From positions 1 through 5,356 of the forward strand of contig JAFAGU010000184.1 of assembly GCA_019237595.1 (NCBI GenBank): DNA of 5,356 nt, in the 5' to 3' direction. Below the pieces are notes generated by a model. It was not told the DNA's origin, made no database searches, and saw only the letters and a program-made list of their open reading frames with translations. The translations under genes were made by a program, and so were the position numbers. This document shows, piece by piece, positions 1 through 4,997 of the stretch. The DNA is from Betaproteobacteria bacterium (GTDB taxonomy: Bacteria > Pseudomonadota > Gammaproteobacteria > Burkholderiales > SG8-39). Numbering within the stretch: position 1 is the stretch's first letter; each line of letters opens with the position of its first letter.

Positions 1-608
1 CGGCGCCCATGGCGCTCACCACCGGTGTCCAGAAGCCCTACAAGACCTTGGCGGACGTGGTCGCCGCCGCCAAGGCGAAGCCCGAAACGTTGACGGTCGG
101 CAACGTGGGCAACGGGTCGCTTGGCCACCTCGCCACGATCCTCCTCAACCAGGCGGCCGGCATCAAGCTCGTCGCGGTGCCGTACAAGGGCGGCGGGCCG
201 CTCTCCACCGACGTGCTCGGCGGGCAGGTCGACTTCGCCATGGCGTCGACCGCCGCCCAGGCGCAGTACGTGCGCGGGGGCAAGATGCGGGCGCTCGTCC
301 TGACCGGCGACAAGCGCTCGAGCACCATGCCGGAGGTGCCGACGCTCGCCGAGCTCGGCCTCCCGTGGCAAGGCGCCTATGCGTTCTGGGGCATCCTCGC
401 TCCCGCGGGCACGCCCAAGCCCATCATCGACAAGCTCGTCGCCGAGCTGAACAAGGCGATCAAGCTGCCCGACGTGCAGAAGACGCTCACCGAGACGCTC
501 GGGATGGACGTCCTCGCGCTCAGCCCGGAAGCAACCGGCAAGTTCATCGCCGACGCGGTCCAGCGCTGGGGCAAGGTGGTGCGCGACAACGGCATCAAGG
601 CGGAGTAG
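1..608 (+). CDS. Bug/TTT-family tripartite tricarboxylate transporter substrate-binding protein, C-terminal part (5' end outside window)
   Basis: This is the C-terminal part of a periplasmic solute-binding protein of the Bug (TctC-like) family, which captures small organic acids for TTT transporters. The frame is open from base 3 and ends at TAG 606-608, giving 201 visible residues. Full members are about 320 residues, so roughly 120 are missing upstream; the ATG at base 9 is internal, not a start. Family signatures are VPYKGGGP followed by LGGQVDFAM in the middle, PTLAELG, the GILAPAGTPKPIIDKL segment, and a C-terminal helix ending QRWGKVVRDNGIKAE. The next gene begins at the base after the stop codon, so the two are probably cotranscribed. 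No TctA or TctB membrane components are visible, which is common because Bug genes are often orphans. The family assignment is firm; the ligand is unknown, though the adjoining dehydrogenase hints at a 2-hydroxy- or 2-oxoacid. Confidence 0.93.
   Translation, partial: APMALTTGVQKPYKTLADVVAAAKAKPETLTVGNVGNGSLGHLATILLNQAAGIKLVAVPYKGGGPLSTDVLGGQVDFAMASTAAQAQYVRGGKMRALVLTGDKRSSTMPEVPTLAELGLPWQGAYAFWGILAPAGTPKPIIDKLVAELNKAIKLPDVQKTLTETLGMDVLALSPEATGKFIADAVQRWGKVVRDNGIKAE
597..605 (+). promoter_or_regulatory. Ribosome binding site supporting the TTG start at 609
   Basis: AAGG (597-600) and GGAG (602-605) lie within the last codons of the upstream Bug gene. AAGG is 8 nt and GGAG 3 nt before the TTG at 609. 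With the stop codon directly abutting the start, translation of the dehydrogenase is probably coupled to that of the Bug gene. Confidence 0.5.
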
Positions 609-1577
609 TTGAAGCTCGCGATCCTCGACGACTACCAGCGCTATGCGCTCAAGGCGGCCGACTGGTCGCCGCTGCGCGCCAGGGGCGTCGAGATCTCCGT
701 CTTCCATGAAGCCCTCGGCTCGGCAGAGGACGCGGCGAGGAAGCTCGCGCCTTTCGACATCCTCTGCCTGATGCGCGAGCGCACCGCGTTCCCGCGCACG
801 CTCCTCGAGCGGCTGCCGAACCTCAAGTTCGTCTCGCTCACCGGCCTGCGCGCCGGGACGCTCGACTCGGCGGCGCTCGCCGAGCGACGCATTCCCGTAA
901 GCAACACGCGTCCGGGGACGAGCAGCGCGCTTACCGCGGAGCTCACATGGGGTCTCATCGTCTCGGCGGCGCGCGGGCTGGCGCAGGGCGAGCGCAACAT
1001 GCGCGAGGGGCGCTGGCACGAGGGTCTCGCGCCCGGCATCCAGCTCGAAGGGAAGACGCTCGGCGTCATCGGCCTCGGGAAGATCGGCGCGCGCGTCGCC
1101 GCGATCGGGCGCGCGTTCGGCATGGACGTCGTCGCCTGGAGCCAGAACCTCACTGAAGAGAAGGCAAAGGAAGCAGGAACGACCTTGCTTTCGAAGGACG
1201 ATCTTCTGAGAAGGGCGGATATCGTCTCCCTCCACCTCGTGCTCTCGGACAGGACTCGGAACTTGATTTCTCAAAGAGAGTTTTCCCTGATGAAGAGCAC
1301 GGCGATCCTCGTCAACGTCTCGCGCGGCCCGCTGGTGGATGAGAAGGCGATGATCGAGGCGCTGGCGAGCGGGCGCATCGCCCATGCGGCGCTCGATGTC
1401 TACGACCGGGAGCCGCTGCCCGCCGACCACGCCCTGCGCAAGCTCGCGAACGTGACGCTCTCGCCGCACCTCGGCTACGTGAACGACGAGAACTACCGCA
1501 TCTTCTACGAGGACACGGTCGAGAACGTCCTCGCCTGGCTCGGCGGGAAGCCGATCCGGGTGATCAACGGCGTGTGA
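609..1577 (+). CDS. D-2-hydroxyacid dehydrogenase family protein (NAD(P)-dependent)
   Basis: This is a 322-residue cytoplasmic oxidoreductase of the D-isomer 2-hydroxyacid dehydrogenase family (PGDH / hydroxypyruvate reductase type), interconverting 2-hydroxyacids and 2-oxoacids with a nicotinamide cofactor. The Rossmann glycine motif GLGKIG is at residues 155-160. The catalytic triad is Arg239 (in NVSRGPLVDE), Glu268 (in DVYDREPLP) and His287 (in LSPHLGY), all in standard order and spacing. Length is normal. The TTG start is chosen because MKLAILDDYQ is the typical N terminus of this subfamily; the next in-frame Met (residue 55) would remove the first strand. No acidic residue follows the second Rossmann strand (VVAWSQNLT, about 174-182), so NAD versus NADP preference is unsettled. 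It starts directly after the Bug gene stop and overlaps the phosphatase by 4 bp, so it probably oxidises or reduces the acid bound by that protein (inference). Codons around 1150-1320 are markedly less GC-rich than the rest. The substrate is unknown. Confidence 0.93.
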   Translation: MKLAILDDYQRYALKAADWSPLRARGVEISVFHEALGSAEDAARKLAPFDILCLMRERTAFPRTLLERLPNLKFVSLTGLRAGTLDSAALAERRIPVSNTRPGTSSALTAELTWGLIVSAARGLAQGERNMREGRWHEGLAPGIQLEGKTLGVIGLGKIGARVAAIGRAFGMDVVAWSQNLTEEKAKEAGTTLLSKDDLLRRADIVSLHLVLSDRTRNLISQREFSLMKSTAILVNVSRGPLVDEKAMIEALASGRIAHAALDVYDREPLPADHALRKLANVTLSPHLGYVNDENYRIFYEDTVENVLAWLGGKPIRVINGV

Positions 1578-2206
1578 CGACCGCCTTCTGCATCGTCCGC
1601 CACGGCGAGACCGCGTGGAACGCCGAAGGCCGCGTGCAGGGCCAGCTGGACATCCCGCTGAGCCCGAGCGGCCTCGCGCAGGCCCAGGCGGTGGCACGAG
1701 CGCTGGCCGGCGAATCGTTCCATGCGATCTACTCGAGCGACCTCGTGCGGGTGCGCCAAACAGCCGAGCCGACCGCCCTCGCGATGAAGAAGGAGATCCT
1801 TCTTGATAATGCATTGAGGGAGAGGCACTACGGCGAATTCCAGGGCATCACCTATGCCGAGGCGAAGGAGCGCTTCCCGGAGGACTACGCTCGCTTCAAG
1901 GCGAAGGACCTGGCTTTCGATTTCAGGACCGGGGAGTCATTGCGGGCCTTCAATGATCGCTGCCTGGCCTGCTTCAATCTTCTTCTAAGAAACCATTCGG
2001 GAAAAAGCTTGTTGGTGTTCGCGCATGGCGGCGTGCTGGACATGCTGTACCGCCACGCCACCGGCCGCGGGCTCGCGTCGCCGCGCGACTTCGAGATTCC
2101 GAATGCCGCGATCAACCGGCTCGAGTTCGACGCGGGCAGGTGGCGGGTCCTTCGGTGGGCCGAAGTCGCGCACCTCGGCGTCGCGCTCGACGACCTGCCA
2201 GACTAG
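1574..2206 (+). CDS. Histidine phosphatase superfamily protein (phosphoglycerate mutase-like)
   Basis: This 210-residue cytoplasmic enzyme belongs to the histidine phosphatase superfamily (GpmB / CobC branch), which transfers phosphate through a phosphohistidine intermediate. Visible active-site elements are RHGET at 9-13 with nucleophile His10, Asn16 and Arg20, the SSDLVRVRQTA segment (54-64) with conserved Arg59, the acid Glu83 in the RERHYGEFQG segment, and the second His151 in FAHGGVLD. All key residues are present, so it should be active. The GTG start at 1574 overlaps the dehydrogenase stop (GTGA, 1574-1577); there is no strong Shine-Dalgarno site, so translational coupling is likely. 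It is the last gene of the plus-strand run and meets srkA tail to tail. Family members act as 3-phosphoglycerate, sugar-phosphate or alpha-ribazole phosphatases, and sequence alone does not decide; no cobalamin genes are nearby to favour CobC. Codons around 1976-2020 include rare AGA, CTA and CTT. Confidence 0.92.
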   Translation: MTTAFCIVRHGETAWNAEGRVQGQLDIPLSPSGLAQAQAVARALAGESFHAIYSSDLVRVRQTAEPTALAMKKEILLDNALRERHYGEFQGITYAEAKERFPEDYARFKAKDLAFDFRTGESLRAFNDRCLACFNLLLRNHSGKSLLVFAHGGVLDMLYRHATGRGLASPRDFEIPNAAINRLEFDAGRWRVLRWAEVAHLGVALDDLPD

Positions 2207-2208
2207 TC
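2201..2208. other. Shared stop-codon palindrome at a convergent gene junction
   Basis: The palindrome GACTAGTC contains CTAG at 2203-2206. TAG at 2204-2206 stops the phosphatase on the plus strand, and the complement of 2203-2205 is the TAG stop of srkA on the minus strand. The genes therefore overlap by 4 bp with no room for a terminator between them. Confidence 0.9.
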
Positions 2209-3177
2209 GGGCGAGAGCGGCTCCTCGCTCATCAGCGCGACCTGCTCCTTGAGCTCGAGGATGCGGTCCTGCCAGTAGCGCTGCGTTCCGAACCACGGGA
2301 AGGCGGCGGGGAACGCCGGATCGTCCCAACGGCGGGCGATCCACCCGGAGTAGTGCAGCAGCCTGAGCGTGCGCAGCGCTTCCACGAGTCGAAGCTCGCG
2401 CCGGTCGAACGGCCGGAACTGCTCGTAGCCCGCGAGCACGTGGCGAAGCTGCGCCGACTGCGCCGCGCGGTCCCCAGATAGCAGCATCCAGAGGTCCTGC
2501 ACCGCCGGACCCATGCGCGCGTCGTCCAGATCGACGAAATGCGGCCCGTCTTCGGTCCACAGGATGTTTCCCGGATGGCAGTCGCCATGCAGGCGAAGGC
2601 AAGTGATCTCTCCGGCGTCCTCGAATCCTTGCCTGACGAAGTCCAGGGCCTGGCTGCTCACCGCCTTCCACGCATCCAGGACATCAGCGGGGATGGAAGC
2701 GTGCCTTAGCAGCCATTCGCGCGGCTCGAGGCCGAAGGTCTCGACCGTGAGCGCGGGCCGCAGCTTGAACGGTTGGGAAGCGCCGACGGCGTGGATCCGC
2801 CCAAGGAAGCGGCCGATCCACTCGAGCACGGCCGGATCCTCGAGGTTGGGCGGCCTTCCGCCGCGCCGCGGATAGAGCGCGACGACGAAGCCGGCGATCT
2901 CCTCGCAACGGAACGGCGCGACCACCGGCACCTCGCGCTCGGCGAGCTCGCGGGCAAAGGCGTGCTCCTCGTCGATCTGCGCGCGCGTCCACCGGCCGGG
3001 GCGATAGAACTTCGCGACGATCGCCGCGCCGTGCGGCGAGCCTTCGTCGAGCCAGACCTGGTAGACGCGGTTCTCGTAGCTGTTGAGGCTGAGCAGCCGG
3101 CCGTCGGGCGCGAGGCCGAGCGACGCGACCGCATCGAGCACCGCCTCGGGCGTGAGGGCCGAGTAGGGATGAGACAC
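2203..3177 (-). CDS. srkA: Stress response serine/threonine protein kinase SrkA (YihE/RdoA)
   Basis: This 324-residue cytoplasmic kinase has the aminoglycoside-phosphotransferase (APH/choline-kinase-like) fold and matches E. coli SrkA (YihE, about 328 residues) along its whole length. SrkA phosphorylates protein Ser/Thr and counters stress-induced programmed death in E. coli. Visible are the N-terminal LNSYENRVYQVW segment (31-42), Lys56 in VAKFYRPGRW as the ATP-binding lysine, the catalytic loop HGDCHPGNIL (197-206) with Asp199 and Asn204, the metal-binding FVDLDDA segment (214-220) followed by GPAVQDLWMLL, and the C-terminal DPAFPAAFPWFG segment. The GTG start at 3177 is fixed by an in-frame TGA just upstream (3183-3181) and by alignment to the family N terminus. 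The only GGAGG upstream (3197-3193) is 15 nt away, too far for normal use. In E. coli the gene precedes dsbA and is Cpx-controlled; here it diverges from an MlaF-like gene, and no dsbA is seen. Confidence 0.95.
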   Translation of the reverse strand: MSHPYSALTPEAVLDAVASLGLAPDGRLLSLNSYENRVYQVWLDEGSPHGAAIVAKFYRPGRWTRAQIDEEHAFARELAEREVPVVAPFRCEEIAGFVVALYPRRGGRPPNLEDPAVLEWIGRFLGRIHAVGASQPFKLRPALTVETFGLEPREWLLRHASIPADVLDAWKAVSSQALDFVRQGFEDAGEITCLRLHGDCHPGNILWTEDGPHFVDLDDARMGPAVQDLWMLLSGDRAAQSAQLRHVLAGYEQFRPFDRRELRLVEALRTLRLLHYSGWIARRWDDPAFPAAFPWFGTQRYWQDRILELKEQVALMSEEPLSPD

Positions 3178-3197
3178 GGATCACGTATAGTACCTCC
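3178..3197. promoter_or_regulatory. Candidate overlapping bidirectional promoter between srkA and the mlaF-like gene
   Basis: The whole spacer between two divergent start codons is 20 bp. On the plus strand TATAGT (3186-3191) matches the -10 consensus at 5 of 6 positions. On the minus strand TACTAT (3192-3187) matches at 4 of 6, including the key A2 and T6. With the usual distance of about 7 nt, transcripts would start near 3198 (plus) and near 3180 (minus), that is, at or within 3 nt of the GTG start codons. No clear -35 element is seen on either side. The core GTA-TAG-TAC (3185-3193) is an imperfect dyad. This is a prediction from sequence only. Confidence 0.45.
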
Positions 3198-4022
3198 GTG
3201 GCTCCGTCCGCCCCCGACATGGTCGTCGTCGAGCACCTCGCGTTCGCGTACGGCGACCTGCCGATCTTCCGCGACCTCTCGCTTTCCATCCGCCGCGGAC
3301 AGGTGGCGGCGATCCTGGGCGGGAGCGGCACCGGCAAGTCGACGCTCCTCAAGCTGATCGGCGGCCAGCTCGTGCCTTCGTCGGGCTCGGTGGCGATCGA
3401 AGGCCAGGTCGTGCACGAGCTCGATGCGGACGCGCTCTACCGCCTGCGCCTCGACATGGGCATGATGTTCCAGAATTCGGGGCTCTTCACCGACCTCACG
3501 GTGTACGAGAACGTGGCGTTCCCGATCCGCGAGAACTTCGACGCGCCGGAGGAGATCGTCGCGCGGCTGGTGCTGATGAAGCTGCACGCGGTGGGGCTGC
3601 GCGGCGCGCGCGGCCTGATGCCCGGGGATCTTTCCGGCGGCATGACGCGCCGCGTGGCGCTCGCCCGCGCGATCGCCACCGACCCGAAGCTCATGATGTA
3701 CGACGAGCCCTTCGCCGGGCTCGATCCGATCTCGCTCAACCAGGTCGGGAGCCTCATCCGCACGCTCAACAGCGCGCTCGGCCTCACCTCGCTCGTAGTC
3801 ACCTACGACGTCGCCGAGGCGCTGAAGGTCGCCGACTACGCCTACGTGATCGGCGACGGCGCCGTGGTGGGACAAGGGACGCCGGACGAGCTGCGAGCCT
3901 CGAGCGATGCCTACGTGCAGCAGTTCCTCAAGGCGGCGCCCGACGGACCGGTGCGCTTCCATTTTCCCGGCCCGCCGCTCGCGGCGGATCTCCGCCTCGA
4001 GGCCGAGGAGCCGAGTCTCTGA
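3198..4022 (+). CDS. ABC transporter ATP-binding protein, MlaF-like (phospholipid transport ATPase family)
   Basis: This 274-residue ATPase resembles MlaF, the nucleotide-binding subunit of the MlaFEDB inner-membrane complex that moves phospholipids between inner and outer membranes. It has Walker A GGSGTGKST (41-49), Q-loop Gln92 in MMFQNSGLFTDL, signature LSGGM (145-149), Walker B LMMYDE with Asp169 and Glu170, and D-loop GLD (174-176). MlaF-like marks are KLIGGQLVP (52-60), MKLHAVGLRGA (127-137), LNSALG (190-195) and a C-terminal DGPVRFHFP tail like the MlaF extension. The H-loop, normally His in the S/THDV context, reads TYDV: Tyr203, codon TAC at 3804-3806. The GTG start at 3198 aligns residue for residue with E. 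coli MlaF; the alternative ATG at 3219 would lose 7 residues. No Shine-Dalgarno site precedes either, and a -10-like hexamer ends 6 bp upstream, suggesting a leaderless message. mlaE and mlaD do not follow; convergent msrB does. The partner permease must be elsewhere, or the role differs. Confidence 0.9.
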   Translation: MAPSAPDMVVVEHLAFAYGDLPIFRDLSLSIRRGQVAAILGGSGTGKSTLLKLIGGQLVPSSGSVAIEGQVVHELDADALYRLRLDMGMMFQNSGLFTDLTVYENVAFPIRENFDAPEEIVARLVLMKLHAVGLRGARGLMPGDLSGGMTRRVALARAIATDPKLMMYDEPFAGLDPISLNQVGSLIRTLNSALGLTSLVVTYDVAEALKVADYAYVIGDGAVVGQGTPDELRASSDAYVQQFLKAAPDGPVRFHFPGPPLAADLRLEAEEPSL

Positions 4023-4026
4023 GGCC

Positions 4027-4041
4027 GCCTAGGCCTTAGGC
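4027..4041. other. Small inverted repeat at the mlaF-like/msrB convergent junction
   Basis: GCCTA (4027-4031) and TAGGC (4037-4041) can form a 5-bp stem with a 5-nt loop, and GCCTAGGC (4027-4034) is itself a palindrome. It covers the 6-bp gap and the end of msrB. There is no T-tract on either side, so intrinsic termination is doubtful. Confidence 0.3.
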
Positions 4042-4583
4042 AGGAACTTCAGCGAGACGCCGTTGTTGCACCAGCGCTGGTTCGTGGGCGCCGGCCCGTC
4101 ATCGAACACGTGGCCGTGGTGCCCGCCGCAGCGGATGCAGTGGTATTCCGTGCGCGGGTAGATGAGGAAGTAGTCCTTTTTCATCTCGAAGACGCCGGGG
4201 ATCGTGGTGAAGAAGCTCGGCCATCCGGTGCCCGAGTCGAACTTCATGTCCGAGGTGAACACCGGCAGGTCGCAGCCGCGGCAGACGAAGACGCCGGCGC
4301 GCTTTTCGTCGTTGAGCGGGCTCGTGCCCGCGCGCTCGGTCGCTTCCTCGCGCAGCACGCGGTACGACTCGGGCGGCAGGCGCTTCTTCCATTCGTCCTT
4401 CGAGAGTTGGAGCGGCTCGCCGGGCGACGGAAGCTGCGCGCCGGCCGGGAGGAAGTCCTTCCAGTGGTCCTGAAGCGCCTTGATGTCCTTCATGTCCTTG
4501 GCGGAGCCGGCGCCCGAGGCGAGCGCGCCGCGGGCAGCGAGGCCGCCTGCCGCGAGCACCTTCAACAGCGTGCGCCGATCCAT
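4029..4583 (-). CDS. msrB: Peptide-methionine (R)-S-oxide reductase MsrB with twin-arginine signal
   Basis: This 184-residue enzyme reduces the R epimer of methionine sulfoxide in proteins. The N terminus MDRRTLLK fits a twin-arginine (Tat) motif, followed by an Ala/Gly-rich segment to about residue 28, so the mature enzyme should be periplasmic. The domain (about 60-182) has zinc-binding CRGC (Cys101, Cys104) and CIRC (Cys149, Cys152), the SGTGWPSF motif (117-124), GHHGHVFDDGPAPT, and catalytic Cys172 in RWCNNGVSL. The position that carries the resolving Cys in E. coli MsrB (SGCGWPSF) is Thr119, as in many one-Cys MsrBs, so recycling must use another route. Folding around zinc before export is consistent with Tat. 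The ATG start has a strong AAAGGAGG site 4 nt upstream. No msrA is visible. It is convergent with the mlaF-like gene and downstream of the small secreted protein on the same strand, with a 72-bp gap. Confidence 0.95.
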   Translation of the reverse strand: MDRRTLLKVLAAGGLAARGALASGAGSAKDMKDIKALQDHWKDFLPAGAQLPSPGEPLQLSKDEWKKRLPPESYRVLREEATERAGTSPLNDEKRAGVFVCRGCDLPVFTSDMKFDSGTGWPSFFTTIPGVFEMKKDYFLIYPRTEYHCIRCGGHHGHVFDDGPAPTNQRWCNNGVSLKFLPKA

Positions 4584-4587
4584 CCTG

Positions 4588-4595
4588 CCTCCTTT
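4588..4595 (-). promoter_or_regulatory. Ribosome binding site of msrB
   Basis: On the minus strand AAAGGAGG (4595-4588) ends 4 nt before the ATG at 4583. It is close to the full anti-16S match and fixes the msrB start that includes the Tat signal. Confidence 0.8.
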
Positions 4596-4617
4596 CGCAT
4601 GTCGGGAACGGGCGATA

Positions 4618-4634
4618 CGCGCGTTAGTCGCGCG
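4618..4634. other. GC-rich hairpin between the small secreted protein gene and msrB
   Basis: CGCGCG at 4618-4623 and 4629-4634 can pair as a 6-bp stem with loop TTAGT. It lies in the 72-bp gap downstream of the small secreted protein gene and upstream of msrB on the minus strand. No T-run follows on either strand, so it is at best a pause or mRNA-stabilising structure rather than an intrinsic terminator. Confidence 0.3.
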
Positions 4635-4655
4635 CCGCGCCCGCTCCTGACAATA

Positions 4656-4985
4656 CTACAGGCGGCCGGAAAGGCGGATCGAGACGCCGGCCTGGGGGGC
4701 CGCGTAGACGAGCCCCGGGTACACGGGCGCCGGAGCGGCGTAGACCGGGGCGGGAGCGGCGTAGGCGGGCGCCTGGTAGTAGACGGTCGCGGGCGGATAC
4801 GCCATCGGAGGCGGCGTGTAGTAGACGCCCGACGGATAGTAGATGCGAGCCTCGGGCACGAGGACCACGGGCGGCGCATAGTGGCGATGCTCCCAGCCGT
4901 GGTGCCAGCCGTCGGCGAATGCGGGCGCGGCCGCGAGCGCGGCGGAGCCGGCGAGGAAGGCGAAGAGTGTTTTTCTGAAGTTCAT
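4656..4985 (-). CDS. Small secreted Tyr/Pro/Ala-rich protein of unknown function
   Basis: This is a 109-residue protein with a clear Sec signal peptide: MNFRK, a hydrophobic stretch, then a likely cut after AAPAFA (residue 24). The mature part begins with a His/Trp-rich patch (WHHGWEHRH, 27-35), continues with a Pro/Tyr-rich low-complexity region (about 36-97) containing two exact copies of YAAPAPV (75-81 and 82-88), and ends in VSIRLSGRL. It has no cysteine and no membrane segment after the signal. This make-up resembles small exported proteins with PxPV/YxPP repeats that are common in Betaproteobacteria and have no defined role; an envelope or surface location is inferred. The ATG at 4985 has AAAGGA (4997-4992) 6 nt upstream, supporting the start. 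It diverges from the second Bug gene and lies upstream of msrB on the same strand. The strong signal peptide and ribosome site argue that this is the real frame, despite longer open frames opposite. Confidence 0.8.
   Translation of the reverse strand: MNFRKTLFAFLAGSAALAAAPAFADGWHHGWEHRHYAPPVVLVPEARIYYPSGVYYTPPPMAYPPATVYYQAPAYAAPAPVYAAPAPVYPGLVYAAPQAGVSIRLSGRL
4722..4763 (-). repeat. Two tandem 21-bp repeats coding YAAPAPV
   Basis: Units at 4743-4763 and 4722-4742 each code YAAPAPV in the small secreted protein. The peptide is identical, but several synonymous bases differ, so the duplication is not fresh or has been kept by selection on the protein. Further Tyr-Ala-Ala-Pro at residues 94-97 looks like a decayed unit. 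Confidence 0.75.
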
Positions 4986-4991
4986 GGCGTG

Positions 4992-4997
4992 TCCTTT
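4992..4997 (-). promoter_or_regulatory. Ribosome binding site of the small secreted protein gene
   Basis: On the minus strand AAAGGA is placed 6 nt before the ATG at 4985, the expected distance. It supports this start and hence the complete signal peptide. Confidence 0.65.

Noticed and set aside
1805..1810. GATAAT inside the phosphatase gene as an internal promoter -10
   Set aside because: There is no matching -35 at 16-18 bp and no extended TG; it falls within the low-GC codon patch, where such hexamers arise by chance.
1985..2671. Open frame of 228 codons on the minus strand overlapping the phosphatase and srkA ends
   Set aside because: It overlaps two motif-complete genes in other frames and has Arg/Ala/Pro-rich shadow composition.
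2706..3962. Long open frame (418 codons) on the minus strand across srkA and antisense to the mlaF-like gene
   Set aside because: It is out of frame with srkA and antisense to a clear ABC ATPase. Its His/Arg/Glu-rich composition is typical of high-GC shadow frames and shows no family motif.
4483..4499. Short direct repeat of ATGTCCTT
   Set aside because: It merely codes the Lys-Asp-Met-Lys-Asp stretch after the MsrB signal; only two 8-bp copies, with no sign of a functional element.
4648..4653. TTGTCA on the minus strand (5 of 6 to the -35 consensus) as an msrB promoter
   Set aside because: No acceptable -10 hexamer is found at the right distance in the GC-rich sequence downstream.
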